Source: Roseiarcus sp963721905 (GTDB taxonomy: Bacteria; Pseudomonadota; Alphaproteobacteria; Rhizobiales; Beijerinckiaceae). From it: a DNA stretch of 64,000 nt. Location of the stretch: assembly GCA_963721905.1 (NCBI GenBank), contig CAVRMF010000028.1:1-64000 (forward strand), given 5' to 3'. The translations under genes were made by a program, and so were the position numbers. This document shows positions 1 to 9,510 of the stretch, in pieces (the stretch's first letter is position 1; the number at the start of each line of letters is the position of its first letter). The notes under the pieces are model-generated. The model was given only the letters and a program-made list of their open reading frames with translations, did not search any database and was not told where the DNA came from.

Positions 1-151
1 CCAACAATTTCAATGTCTCATGCGAAAGAACGTCGCGCACGCATCTCTCGGCTACCACCGGGCTACCAGTGTGCGAAGCCGAGTGGGCGGCCGTTCGCGT
101 GGCATAGCCCCATCTTCTGACGTCGCCCTGATCGCGGACGGCTGCCGCCTA

Positions 152-436
152 CTATGGGCAGTCCGGGAGAGCGAGTAACTTCGCGGGCTGAACCCAGTCC
201 GTCTCCGCCTTGAGATATTCACGTCCTGACGCGGACTTGGCGGCCACGACCCAGACACTCTTTTTGTCGCCGGCTGTCCAGAAGCGCCATTTGCCTTCCT
301 TCAAGCCAGCAATGGCTACATCCTCGGACAGCTTCCAGAGGGTTCCGTCTGGGTTCATGCCTCCAACGTATCGGACGCGCTGGGGCGGATTTGCTTTGTC
401 ACACTTTACGTATTGGATTTGAACAAGTTTGGACAT
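152..436 (-). CDS. DUF3892-family small protein
   Basis: A 94-residue soluble protein of unknown function. It fits the DUF3892 pattern: an N-terminal strand (VQIQYVKCDK), an RVRYVGG turn around residues 20-26, a LWKLSEDVAIAGL segment, and the closing LLALPDCP. Its length matches the family. There is no signal peptide or membrane segment. The ATG at 436 has no obvious Shine-Dalgarno. It is transcribed away from the DUF2939 gene, so it appears to be a single gene. The family call rests on motif memory. Confidence 0.75.
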   Translation of the reverse strand: MSKLVQIQYVKCDKANPPQRVRYVGGMNPDGTLWKLSEDVAIAGLKEGKWRFWTAGDKKSVWVVAAKSASGREYLKAETDWVQPAKLLALPDCP

Positions 437-677
437 CGGGTCGATCTTGGGTTGCCGCCCAGTAGGATTTTAGCTGCAATATTGGCCGCTTAGAGGCAAA
501 CGTCATGCCCACGAGTTAAATTTTTCGAGGTCGTCCTCCGCTCAGCAGCCCCTCCACCGGCCTATTGAGGCCGCTGACGCGCATGGGTGGCGGCCCGCAG
601 CGGCCAGTCTACGCCAGGCCACAAGCTCTCCAAATTGCTGGCGCATCCTGGGCGGAGGTCAGGCTCCAGGACCGGCT

Positions 678-1298
678 ATGCGAAAATTTATCCGTGCCGC
701 CATCCTGCTCGTCATCCTTGTTGCGGCTTACTGGGGTTGGGCGCTGGTCGGCGCGGCGCAGCTCGCGTCTGTCGCTTCTGAGGGCGACGCGGAGGCGGTG
801 ATGCAGCGCGTCGATCTGCCGGCGCTCAGGCGTTCCCTCGGCAGCCAGATCGCGCACGCTTATCTCGAGCAGAATCCACAATTCAAGAAGCTGCTGCCGC
901 TCGAGCAGGGGTTTGTGGGAAGCGTCGGCGGCGGCGCGGCCGACGCGCTGCTGCGTGAGCTTCTGACGCCTGAGAACATCGCCGCGCTCCTGAACAAAGG
1001 CCGCGCCGGCCTCCCCAAGGACGGCGCTCCGAACGCCGAGACGCTCTGGCGAATGCCGTCACTCGGCGAGGCGTTCCGCACCCGTCCGTTGCAGGCCTTG
1101 GTGAACTCCCATTTTGACGGCCCGTTGAGCTTCGTCGTCAACCTAGACAGCGCCGAGGGCCGCTACGGCGTGCACCTGCATCTCTCCGGCGCAACCTGGC
1201 GCCTGTCGGGCATCGACGTCCCCGAGGTAGTCAGCGCTCGGCTGGCGCGGGAGATCGCGGAGAGGGTCGGCGGATCGACCGAGCGCCGCGGAGGGTGA
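678..1298 (+). CDS. DUF2939 membrane-anchored protein
   Basis: A 206-residue protein with one N-terminal hydrophobic segment (about residues 5-25, AAILLVILVAAYWGWAL) followed by a periplasm-facing domain. The block ASEGDAEAVMQRVDLPALRRSL after the anchor is the hallmark of DUF2939, found in many alpha- and betaproteobacteria. No function is known for the family. The ATG follows CCAGGACCGGCT, a weak ribosome binding site. It is flanked by genes on the opposite strand and is probably monocistronic. Confidence 0.8.
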   Translation: MRKFIRAAILLVILVAAYWGWALVGAAQLASVASEGDAEAVMQRVDLPALRRSLGSQIAHAYLEQNPQFKKLLPLEQGFVGSVGGGAADALLRELLTPENIAALLNKGRAGLPKDGAPNAETLWRMPSLGEAFRTRPLQALVNSHFDGPLSFVVNLDSAEGRYGVHLHLSGATWRLSGIDVPEVVSARLAREIAERVGGSTERRGG

Positions 1299-1407
1299 TC
1301 CTGGCCCAGCCCGCAGAGGTGATCGACCGGAACGCCGGCAACTCCAGGCCGAGGCGAACAGGGCGCGCGTCGGGCCGCCATGGCGGCGCCCTTCGCCGGC
1401 GCCTTGC

Positions 1408-2787
1408 CTACATCAGCATCGTCGTCACGTAGAAGAAGGCCAGGAACACCACGCCGAGCCCCCAGACGACGCCCGTGATCTCGCGCGAGCGACCGGTGGC
1501 GACGAGGATGAGGATAAGGCTAAGCGTGCCGAGCGCCATGCCGTTAATCAGGTTATTGGTCAGCACCGTGACCAGAAGCGTGAGCACGACTGGAACGGCG
1601 TTCGAAAGCTCGGTGAGATCGATGCGGGCAAGTCCCTGCATCATCATCACCCCGACCAGCACCAGCGCCGGCGCGGTCGCCTGTGGCGGCACGATCACGA
1701 AGATCGGCCAGAAGATAAGCGACAGCGCGAAGAAGACGGCGACGACGAGCGAGGTGAGCCCAGTCCGTCCGCCGGCCTGCACGCCGGTGATCGATTCGAT
1801 ATAGGCGGTGACGACCGAGGTGCCGAGGACGGGACCGACGATGCTCGAGGTGGCGTCGGTCGCGAAGGCCGCCGTGGCGCTCGGGATCGAGCCGTCCGGC
1901 AGCCGCAGATTGGCGGCGCCCGTCACCCCGATCAGCGTGCCGAGCGTCGAGAAGAACTCGGCGCAAACGAAGTAGAACAGGAGCGGCAGGGCGATGATGA
2001 AGTTCGAGAACAGCCATTTGAAGTCGAGCTGGCCGAACGTGCTCGCCGGCCATTTGGGCCAGGCGATCAAGGCCGATGGCGCCGAGGTCACCATTTTGCC
2101 CCCGCTCGCCGGCACGAAGAAGCCGATGAGCGTGATGATCGCAATCGCCATGATCAGCGCGCCCGGCACTTTGCGGACGACGAGGATCGGCGTGAGCAGG
2201 ATGCCGAGCATGGTCAGGATCATCGCCGGGTTCTTGAGCGAGCCCATGCCGATATAGGTCGATTGGTTGGCGACGATGAAGCCTGCGCCGCGCAAGCCGA
2301 TGAAAACGATGAGCGTGCCAACCCCCGCCTGGATGCCGACCTTGAGGACCTCTGGCACCTCTTTGGCGACCTTCTCGCGCAGCTTCGTCAACGAGAGGAT
2401 GAGGAAGACGAGGCCGGTGAAGGCGACCATGGCGAGCGCGCCCCGCCAGGGCGCGCCCATCTGCTTGACGATTACGTACGTGAAGATGACGTTCGAGCCC
2501 ATGGCGGGCGCGACTGCGAGCGGCAGATTGGCCAAGAGCCCCATCATCGCCGAGCCGAATATGGCGGCGAGTGCGGTCGCGATTACGAGATCGCCGCGGT
2601 CCATGCCGGCGTTCGACATGATGGCCGGGTTGACCGCGATGATATAGGCCATGGCCGCGAAGGTCGTGGCGCCGGCGATCGCCTCCTGCGACAGGGAGGT
2701 CGCGCGCTCGCTGAGACGGAAATTGCGATCGAGAAAACTGCGCGGCGGCGCGGTCTCGACCGTGGCCGATGCGGCCTTATCGTTCAT
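1408..2787 (-). CDS. NCS2-family purine permease (AzgA/GhxP-like)
   Basis: Inner-membrane carrier for purine bases, probably proton-coupled. The 459 residues carry about twelve hydrophobic stretches. Signatures of the AzgA/PbuG/GhxP branch are AVNPAIMSNAG near residue 51, LAVAPAMGSN near 85, the FATDATSSIVGPVLGTS block, and YIESITGVQAGGRTGL. ATG 2787 is chosen because GGGAGGA lies just upstream; extension to 2829 adds 14 atypical residues. The gene lies 54 bases downstream of the adenine deaminase gene on the same strand, so uptake and deamination of a purine are probably co-transcribed. Which base is carried (adenine, guanine or hypoxanthine) is inference. Confidence 0.9.
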   Translation of the reverse strand: MNDKAASATVETAPPRSFLDRNFRLSERATSLSQEAIAGATTFAAMAYIIAVNPAIMSNAGMDRGDLVIATALAAIFGSAMMGLLANLPLAVAPAMGSNVIFTYVIVKQMGAPWRGALAMVAFTGLVFLILSLTKLREKVAKEVPEVLKVGIQAGVGTLIVFIGLRGAGFIVANQSTYIGMGSLKNPAMILTMLGILLTPILVVRKVPGALIMAIAIITLIGFFVPASGGKMVTSAPSALIAWPKWPASTFGQLDFKWLFSNFIIALPLLFYFVCAEFFSTLGTLIGVTGAANLRLPDGSIPSATAAFATDATSSIVGPVLGTSVVTAYIESITGVQAGGRTGLTSLVVAVFFALSLIFWPIFVIVPPQATAPALVLVGVMMMQGLARIDLTELSNAVPVVLTLLVTVLTNNLINGMALGTLSLILILVATGRSREITGVVWGLGVVFLAFFYVTTMLM

Positions 2788-2841
2788 CCAATCCTCCCAG
2801 TGTGCGAAGCGTCCCGCAGGTGAGAGCAAAAGGCGTGCCGC

Positions 2842-4749
2842 TTACCAGACGACCTTGTGGGTCTCGCCGGTCTGTACGTTGATGAAACCTTCCGGCGCCT
2901 CCTTGCAGGGCGCGACCAGCACCCAAGTCCAGGGCGCGCAAGTCAAGGTTGCGAACATTAGCCGCTCTGGGAAGCCCGGAAACCAGCGCGGCCGGAAGGT
3001 CGGCTCATACATCCAGTCGATCTTGCGGGCTTCCGCATAAAGGCGCTGCATCTCGGCGTCGAGCTCCTCGGCCGGCCGGCAGGACATCAGGCCGCCGATC
3101 TCGAAGCGCACGGTCGCGGTAAGCTCGCCCTCGCGCACCAGGGCCCAGCCGCCCTGTATGTCGACAAGCGCGTTGACCGCGCGCGCCATGGCGGCGTCCG
3201 ATGAGCCGACCGTCCAGATATTGTGCTTGTCGTGGGCGACCGAGCAGGCGAGCGCCGTCTCGCGCGTGCGCGGCCCGCAGCCACGCCAGAACATCTTCGA
3301 GATCTTCGCCTCGCCCGAGAAGCGGTCGACGATCGCAAATTTGGTGATGTTCTCGGATGGATCGCGCTGCACCTCGCCGTCGCGCACCGGCAGCTCCATA
3401 GTGTAGAATTCCGGATGCCAGTGGAAGGGTCGGATGACGGCGGCTTTCATGGTGGCGCGCCCGGGCTCGGCGCGCAACGCGAAGTCGCCCGGCGTCACCT
3501 TGCGCTTGATGTTGACGGTGCTCTTCGCCCAGTTCGGCCAGTCAATCTGCGGCGCCTGGCCGAGATAGCGCGCCCCTTCCGACACCTGGGCGCCGTCCGC
3601 CCAGACCTTGGCGATTGCAAACGAAGGCACGTCCGAGAGGAGCACCACGTCGGCGAAGCGTCCCGGCGACAGGCTGCCCACATAAGGTGTGAGACGCATA
3701 TGGCGCGCCGGATTGATGGTGACGCACTGGATGGCGATCTCCGGCGCAAGGCCGCTCTCGATGGCGAGGCGGGCATTGTGGTCGCTGGCGCCCAGTTGCA
3801 GCGTGTGCGAGGCGCTGCGGTCATCGGTCGTGAAGGCGATCTGCGACCAGTCGGCGAGACCTTTCTCAAGCAGGAACTTGATGATCTCGGGCATCGCGTA
3901 GATGCGCAGCTCGATGAAGAGGCCGCGCATCAGCTTGTCCCAAGTCTCTTCCGGCGTTTGCACCTCATGATCCGAGGCGAGGCCCGCCGCGGCGAAGGCG
4001 TTGATCGAGGGCAGGTCACGCAGGCCCGAGGCATGCCCCTCGACGACGCCGCGCGCCGCGAAGGTCGCCTCGATCATGCCCCACAGACGTTGATAGGAGG
4101 GGTTCTGCGGGTTCCACACGGCAGGCCAGTCCATGACCTCGTCGAGACCCAGGACCATCAGGCTATGGGCCATGAACTCTTTCTGCTCCCCGTAACCGAA
4201 ATAGCCGCCGCCCCACTCATAAGCGGTCGGCGGCACGGCCGAGCCCGGCAGCGGGAATATCTTCAGGGGCGAGCCGCGTTTCCTCGCCTCGAGCCAGAAC
4301 TCGAGATTGTGTGGACCGTCCACATTCGAGAACTCATGACTCGCTTCGCAGGTCCAGGTGTTGCCGCGGGGCAGCACAAGCGCCGCCTCCCATTCGGGCG
4401 TCAGATGCGAGCTCTCGATATGCTTATGGACCTCGCCGAGGCCCGGCACGGCGGCGAGCTTGGGTTCGTGGACACGCTCCTTGACCTGGCCCTGATAGTG
4501 GCCGGCGGGCCCGACGAAGGCGATCCGTCGCCCCTTGACGATGATCTCCCAATCCTCTTGCCAGGAGCGCGTATGGACGTCGAGAAGGCGACCGACGCGG
4601 AGCGCCGTGTCGGCGGGGCGCTTGCCGAGCGCCGTCAGCACGAGATCCTGGCGGATGCGGACCTCGTTTGCGGCATCGATCAGCGTGTCCTCATGGGCGA
4701 GGTCGGCGTGCTCTTTTCGGCTTGTATCAGTAAGGTCGGCGTCGTTCAT
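2842..4749 (-). CDS. ade: divergent adenine deaminase
   Basis: Amidohydrolase-superfamily enzyme expected to convert adenine to hypoxanthine and ammonia in the cytosol. It has 635 residues from ATG 4749; a TTG at 4848 would add 33 poorly conserved residues. The metal-binding HxH is HKHIESS at 108-114. The C-terminal adenine-deaminase domain is recognisable by SVAHDKHNIWTVGSSDAAMARAV and IGGLMS. It departs from the classical family: GFIDAHVHIESS appears as GLGEVHKHIESS, DPHEIANV as EASHEFSNV, and the usual C-terminal ending is replaced by a longer tail (TWVLVAPCKEAPEGFINV). The neighbouring purine permease supports a purine role. A related heterocycle as substrate remains possible. Confidence 0.8.
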   Translation of the reverse strand: MNDADLTDTSRKEHADLAHEDTLIDAANEVRIRQDLVLTALGKRPADTALRVGRLLDVHTRSWQEDWEIIVKGRRIAFVGPAGHYQGQVKERVHEPKLAAVPGLGEVHKHIESSHLTPEWEAALVLPRGNTWTCEASHEFSNVDGPHNLEFWLEARKRGSPLKIFPLPGSAVPPTAYEWGGGYFGYGEQKEFMAHSLMVLGLDEVMDWPAVWNPQNPSYQRLWGMIEATFAARGVVEGHASGLRDLPSINAFAAAGLASDHEVQTPEETWDKLMRGLFIELRIYAMPEIIKFLLEKGLADWSQIAFTTDDRSASHTLQLGASDHNARLAIESGLAPEIAIQCVTINPARHMRLTPYVGSLSPGRFADVVLLSDVPSFAIAKVWADGAQVSEGARYLGQAPQIDWPNWAKSTVNIKRKVTPGDFALRAEPGRATMKAAVIRPFHWHPEFYTMELPVRDGEVQRDPSENITKFAIVDRFSGEAKISKMFWRGCGPRTRETALACSVAHDKHNIWTVGSSDAAMARAVNALVDIQGGWALVREGELTATVRFEIGGLMSCRPAEELDAEMQRLYAEARKIDWMYEPTFRPRWFPGFPERLMFATLTCAPWTWVLVAPCKEAPEGFINVQTGETHKVVW

Positions 4750-4937
4750 GAAACGGCAGGGCTCCGTCGATCGACCTCGCGGGACAGGCTCAAAATCAGT
4801 CCTTCCACACCATCCCGCGAACCTAACCTCGCAAGGCGAGGCGGGCAACGCCGATCAGACGCGACACGTGCCTGCTATGAGTCAATTTGCTACGGTCCGC
4901 CGTCTTCGATTGCGCGGAGGCCCGTCCGGATTCTTGA

Positions 4938-6785
4938 ATGAGCGCCCTCCTGGATCGTTCGACGACACTGCCGCCAATGCCCCGCGAGATCGGGGATGCG
5001 GCCACATTGCCGGACATCTTCAATGCGCGCGTGGCGCTGACCCCCGGTCTCGTCGCGTACCAGCAATATGACGCGCGGAGCCAGGCCTGGATTGACTGGA
5101 CGTGGCAGGCTGTCGCCGCCGAAGTCGCCCGCTGGCGCCAGGCGTTCGCTGCCGAGCGTTTTCCGGTAGGCAGCCGGATCGCGACCATCATGGCGAGCAG
5201 CGTGACCTACGTCTGCGTCGACCAGGCTGCGCTGTCCCTTGGGCTCGCGATTGTGCCTCTGCATCCGACCGACAATCCCGGCAACGTCGGCTTCATCCTG
5301 CGGGACAGCGAAATCTCGGCGCTCGTCATCGACAACCCGGACTATTGGGCTCAGATCGCCCCCGAAGTCACTGCGCTCGCCAGCCTGAAGCGCATCGTGA
5401 TCGTATCGGCCGCCGCGGAGGCGGCGGACCCTCTTGTCGCGACGGACTCCCGCGCGGCGCCCGCCGGCGCATGGCTCGACGCGGCCACGCCGCTCGAGGC
5501 GTCAGGCGCGGCCGTTTCGCCGGAGACGATGGCCGCGATCGTCTACACCTCCGGCACCACCGGACGCCCGAAAGGCGTGATGCTGTCCCATCGCAACGTC
5601 GTGTCGAATGTTCTCTCGGTCCTGAAGCGGGTGCGGCCTTTGACGGACGACATGTTCCTGTCTTTCCTGCCGCTCTCGCACACATTCGAGCGGACTGCCG
5701 GCTACTATCTTCCGATCGCGGCGGGAAGCACGGTTGCTTATGCGCGCTCGATCGCGCTCCTCGGCGAGGACATGCGGACGGTCCGTCCAACCGTCCTCAT
5801 CTCGGTGCCGCGCGTCTACGAGCGCGCCTATACCAGCATTCAGACCGCGCTCGCGAAGCAGGGCCCGCTCGCGCGCAAGCTGTTCGACCTGACTCAGCGC
5901 ATGGGCTGGCGACGTTTCATGGCGTCGCAGGCCTCCGCGCCAATCCGATCGCCGTTCTTTCTGCGGCTCTGGCCCATCCTGGACAGGTTCGTCGCGGCGA
6001 AGATCCGGGACCAGTTCGGCGGTCGGCTACGCGTGGCGATCTCAGGCGGCGCGCCGATGCCATCCGCGGTGTCGCATTGCTTTCTGGCGATGGGCATTGA
6101 GGTCCTGCAGGGCTACGGCATGACCGAGACCTCGCCGATCGTCAGCGCCAACAGTCCGACCCGCAACGATCCCGCGACTGTCGGCGAGCCGATCGAGGGC
6201 GTCGAGGTGAAGATCGGCGCCAATGACGAACTCATGGTCAGGGGGCCGAACGTCATGATGGGTTACTGGCGGCGCCCGGAAGAAACTGCGCGTGCGCTGG
6301 AGCCCGACGGATGGCTGCACACCGGGGACCAGGCAAGCCTCAAGGACGGCGTGATCACGATCAAGGGGCGCATCAAGGACATCATCGTCACGTCGACGGG
6401 GGAAAAGATTTCGCCGTCGGACCTCGAGCAGGCGATCACAACCGACCCCTTCTTCGATCAGGTGATGGTGATCGGCGAACAGCGGCCGTTCATCGCAGCG
6501 CTCGCTGTTCTCAATCGCTCCGGCGTCGAACAAGCCGCAAGGGACTACGGGATCGAAGGCGAGTTGAGCGACGTCCTGCATTCGGATCAGCTGCGGGCTG
6601 TCGCGCTGGCCAAGATTGGCCGGGCGGTGGCCCAGTTTCCGAAATATGCGACGCCGCGCGACGTCTGGCTCACCATGGAGCCCTGGACCGTAGGCACCGC
6701 CCTCATCACCCCGACCCTGAAGCTCAAGCGGCAGGCGATTGAGAGCGCTTTCGCCCAGGAGATCGAACGTCTCTATGCCAAGTGA
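4938..6785 (+). CDS. long-chain fatty-acid--CoA ligase (AMP-binding)
   Basis: ATP-dependent acyl-CoA synthetase of the ANL superfamily that activates a fatty acid via an acyl-AMP. 615 residues. The phosphate-binding motif YTSGTTGRPKGVMLSH is at 203-218, followed by LPLSHTFERTAGYY, the YGMTETSP motif, and GWLHTGD ahead of the hinge and C-terminal lysine domain (IKGRIKDIIVTSTGEKISP). The layout is closest to FadD15-like long-chain synthetases; the chain length is not determinable. It is divergent from the adenine deaminase gene with 188 bases between them. No partner genes for beta-oxidation are adjacent. Confidence 0.88.
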   Translation: MSALLDRSTTLPPMPREIGDAATLPDIFNARVALTPGLVAYQQYDARSQAWIDWTWQAVAAEVARWRQAFAAERFPVGSRIATIMASSVTYVCVDQAALSLGLAIVPLHPTDNPGNVGFILRDSEISALVIDNPDYWAQIAPEVTALASLKRIVIVSAAAEAADPLVATDSRAAPAGAWLDAATPLEASGAAVSPETMAAIVYTSGTTGRPKGVMLSHRNVVSNVLSVLKRVRPLTDDMFLSFLPLSHTFERTAGYYLPIAAGSTVAYARSIALLGEDMRTVRPTVLISVPRVYERAYTSIQTALAKQGPLARKLFDLTQRMGWRRFMASQASAPIRSPFFLRLWPILDRFVAAKIRDQFGGRLRVAISGGAPMPSAVSHCFLAMGIEVLQGYGMTETSPIVSANSPTRNDPATVGEPIEGVEVKIGANDELMVRGPNVMMGYWRRPEETARALEPDGWLHTGDQASLKDGVITIKGRIKDIIVTSTGEKISPSDLEQAITTDPFFDQVMVIGEQRPFIAALAVLNRSGVEQAARDYGIEGELSDVLHSDQLRAVALAKIGRAVAQFPKYATPRDVWLTMEPWTVGTALITPTLKLKRQAIESAFAQEIERLYAK

Positions 6786-6875
6786 CAGGCGCGGCATAAT
6801 CGCCCTTGACGATTGAGGTGCGAACTCATGACGAATACGCGACAGCCCCGTCCGTCGGGGCCTCAGGAGGACGAC

Positions 6876-7016
6876 ATGGCGAAAAGTCAGCTCAGGGGCA
6901 ACAAAGAAGCGAAGAAGCCGAAGGCGGATAAGCCGAAGGGTTCGGGGTCGGCCTACAAGCAGGCGCAGGGCAAAGGAGGCCAGGCCCTGAGCCCGCAGTC
7001 CACCAAGAAAGGCTAA
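6876..7016 (+). CDS. small Lys-rich conserved protein
   Basis: A 46-residue, strongly basic protein (MAKSQLRGNKEAKKPKADKP start) of a type widespread in alphaproteobacteria and without known function. Start ATG 6876 is supported by a near-perfect CAGGAGG five bases upstream; the longer frame from 6813 is unlikely. It lacks hydrophobic segments and is probably disordered, perhaps nucleic-acid associated (inference from charge only). It lies 90 bases after the acyl-CoA ligase. Confidence 0.7.
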   Translation: MAKSQLRGNKEAKKPKADKPKGSGSAYKQAQGKGGQALSPQSTKKG

Positions 7017-7091
7017 TTCGGCAAGCGGAACGCCTCGGACGACTCGCCCGATATTCTCCGCGCCCCTTCGCGTCGGACGGTGGTGAGCGGG

Positions 7092-7814
7092 CTAATCGTC
7101 CATGTCCCACTTTTCCGCGCTGGCGCCGGCGAGTTCGCGCACGCGCCGCTCGTCGGAACCGAATTCGCGCGCGTCGCCCTCGTAGACGATCCTGCCGTCG
7201 TCGAGCACATAGGCCCGGTCGGCGATCTCGACTGCGGCCCGCACGTTCTGCTCGACCAGCAGCACCGAGAGGCCCTCGCGCCGCGCCGCGACGACGATCT
7301 TGAACACCTCCTCGACGATCAGCGGCGCGAGCCCTTGCGACGGTTCGTCGAGCATGAGGAGCTTCGGGTTCAGGATGAGCGCGCGCGAGATCGACAGCAT
7401 CTCCTGCTCGCCGCCCGAGAGCTGGGCGCCCTTGTTGGTCTTGCGCTCGGCGAGGCGCGGAAAGGTTTCATAGATGCGGCGAGCCGTCCAGGGGCCCGGG
7501 CGTTCGACGGGAACGAGCAGGTTTTCCTCAACCGTCAGATTGGCGAAGATGCGCCGCCCTTCCGGCACATAGCCGACGCCTTTCTCAGCGATGCGGTAGG
7601 GCGGGAGCCCGGTCACGTCGGCGCCGAAGAGCTCAACCCGCCCCTGGCGCGGCGGGGTGAGGCCGATGAGGCTGCGCAGCGTCGTGGTTTTCCCGGCGCC
7701 GTTGCGCCCCAGAAGGGTGACGATCTCGCCTTCGCGCACTTCGAGGCTCACGCCGTGAAGGATATGGCTCTTGCCATAGAAGGCGTGGACGCCTTCGGCG
7801 CGCAGAGCGATCAT
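7092..7814 (-). CDS. livF: branched-chain-type ABC transporter ATPase LivF
   Basis: Cytoplasmic ATPase of a hydrophobic-amino-acid-type (HAAT) importer, 240 residues. Walker A is GRNGAGKTT, the signature LSGGEQEML and Walker B LLMLDEPSQGL. GLAPLIVEEVF after Walker B and the short form are LivF-specific. ATG 7814 overlaps the livG stop by ATGA, so the true gene is the last of the livKHMGF operon. Substrate cannot be read from this subunit. Confidence 0.93.
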   Translation of the reverse strand: MIALRAEGVHAFYGKSHILHGVSLEVREGEIVTLLGRNGAGKTTTLRSLIGLTPPRQGRVELFGADVTGLPPYRIAEKGVGYVPEGRRIFANLTVEENLLVPVERPGPWTARRIYETFPRLAERKTNKGAQLSGGEQEMLSISRALILNPKLLMLDEPSQGLAPLIVEEVFKIVVAARREGLSVLLVEQNVRAAVEIADRAYVLDDGRIVYEGDAREFGSDERRVRELAGASAEKWDMDD

Positions 7815-8563
7815 GCGGCGGCCTTGCCGAGGTAGGCGGCCTGGACCTTGTCGCTTTCCGCAATCTCCTGCGGCGTTCCCTCCGCCAGGACCCTGCCTTC
7901 GGCCAGGACCATGATGCGGTCGGCGAGATTGAAGACGACGCGCATGTCGTGCTCGATCAGCATGATGGTCAACCCCGCCTGCCGATGCAGGCGCCGCACC
8001 AGCCGGGCGATCTCGTAGGTCTCCTGATCGCCCATCCCCGCCGTCGGTTCGTCGAGCATGAGGAGGCGCGGGCGGAGCGCAAGCGACATCATGATTTCCG
8101 CGGCCCGCTGGTCGCCGTGGGAGAGCGCGCCGACGCGAACGCCGGTCTTGTCCGCGAGCCCGCCCATGCGCAAAAGCTCCGAGACCTTGGCCTCGACGCC
8201 GGCCCGCGCGGCGCGACTGAGCCATGGCGTCAGCCGATAGCCGGCCGCGATCTCGACCGCGACCCGGATATTGTCGGCGACCGAAAGCTCGGGAAAGACT
8301 TCAGTGATCTGGAAGGTCCGCGCCATGCCGCACGCGACCCGCCGTTCGGGCGCGAGCGCGGTGACGTCGCGGCCTTCGAACAGGATCGCGCCCGAACTCG
8401 GCGCGACGAGGCCGCTGACCAGATTGAAGAAGGTCGTCTTGCCGGCGCCGTTCGGCCCGATGATTGCGCGCAGTTCGCCCGGCTCGACGGTCAGCGACAC
8501 GTCGTCGATCGCGACGAGGCTGCCGAAGCGCTTCGAGGCGCCCGCGACCTGAAGGAGGCTCAT
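7811..8563 (-). CDS. livG: branched-chain-type ABC transporter ATPase LivG
   Basis: Second ATPase of the importer, 250 residues. Walker A is GPNGAGKTTFFN, the signature is altered to LSHGDQRAAEI (family: LSyGqQR), and Walker B is LLMLDEPTAGM. The LivG-type insertion after Walker A (RRVACGMARTFQITEVFPELSV) is present. ATG 8563 follows GGAGGCTC and overlaps the livM stop by four bases; its own stop overlaps livF the same way, which suggests coupled translation. Confidence 0.93.
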   Translation of the reverse strand: MSLLQVAGASKRFGSLVAIDDVSLTVEPGELRAIIGPNGAGKTTFFNLVSGLVAPSSGAILFEGRDVTALAPERRVACGMARTFQITEVFPELSVADNIRVAVEIAAGYRLTPWLSRAARAGVEAKVSELLRMGGLADKTGVRVGALSHGDQRAAEIMMSLALRPRLLMLDEPTAGMGDQETYEIARLVRRLHRQAGLTIMLIEHDMRVVFNLADRIMVLAEGRVLAEGTPQEIAESDKVQAAYLGKAAA

Positions 8564-9510
8564 GCCTTGGCCGCACTGCGAAGCATGCCCAAGACCCCGC
8601 GGGGAAAGAAGCGCACCACCAGCACGAAAACGAGCCCGATCACCGACATCCAGTTTTCCGTGCGGCTGGAGACGAAATCCTGGAGCGCGACGAAGATCGC
8701 CGCCCCGATCAGCGGCCCCCAGAACGAGCGCATGCCGCCGAGCACCGCCATGATGACGAGGTTGCCGGAGAGATCGAAGCGCAGCGCGCGCGGATCGGTG
8801 AAATTGTTCAAGAGCGCATAGAGCGCGCCCGCAACGCTGACGAAAAGGCACGAGATGACGAACGACAGCCAGATATGGAACTCGATCGGCACGCCGAGAA
8901 AGCGCGCGCGCCGCTCGTTCTCGCGAATGGCGATGAGCGTGCGGCCAAAGGGCGAAGCGAGCAGCAGCGCCATTGCCGCGACGCAGACGCCGAAGATCGC
9001 CAGCACGAAATAATAGAACGCCTTGTCGCTGCCGAAAATGTCGAGCGTAGCGACGCCGAAGTCGATCGGCGCCCGGTGCCAGCCGGTGAGACCATCGTCG
9101 CCGCCGGTCACCGAGTTCCAGCGGAAGGCGAGAAAATAGAAGACCTGGCCGAAGGCGATCGTCACCATCGCGAAATAGACGCCGCGGCGCCTGACGATCA
9201 GCGCGCCGATAATCATGGCGGCGAGGGTTGCGACCAGCATGCCGAGCGCGATGGCCGGGATCGTTCCGGCGCCGAGATATTTGATCGCCATCGCCGCGCC
9301 GTAGGCGCCAAGGCCGAAATAGGCGGCGTGGCCGAACGACAGGACGCCGGTGAAGCCGAGCAGGAAGTTGAGCGACATCGCCGCCAGCGCCATGACGAGG
9401 ATGCGGCTCGCGAGCTCCGTATAGCCGCCGATCGCGCCCATCCAGAACGGCATGAACAACAGAAGGACCCCAACGGCCACGTCGAGCCTATGGCCGCGGA
9501 GGCCGTTCAA
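8560..9510 (-). CDS. livM: branched-chain-type ABC transporter permease LivM
   Basis: Integral membrane permease, 316 residues with about nine hydrophobic segments. LivM signatures are GFTGVLSFGHAAYFGLGAYG near residue 55 and FGRTLIAIRENERRARFLG. The start overlaps the livH stop by four bases (9507-9510) and the end overlaps livG by four bases. Confidence 0.92.
   Translation of the reverse strand: MNGLRGHRLDVAVGVLLLFMPFWMGAIGGYTELASRILVMALAAMSLNFLLGFTGVLSFGHAAYFGLGAYGAAMAIKYLGAGTIPAIALGMLVATLAAMIIGALIVRRRGVYFAMVTIAFGQVFYFLAFRWNSVTGGDDGLTGWHRAPIDFGVATLDIFGSDKAFYYFVLAIFGVCVAAMALLLASPFGRTLIAIRENERRARFLGVPIEFHIWLSFVISCLFVSVAGALYALLNNFTDPRALRFDLSGNLVIMAVLGGMRSFWGPLIGAAIFVALQDFVSSRTENWMSVIGLVFVLVVRFFPRGVLGMLRSAAKA

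Noticed and set aside
3223..4941. Large open frame of 572 codons opposite the adenine deaminase gene
   Set aside because: Antisense shadow of a real gene: composition is Arg/Ala/Gly-rich, no ribosome binding site, no family resemblance. High-GC codon bias creates it.
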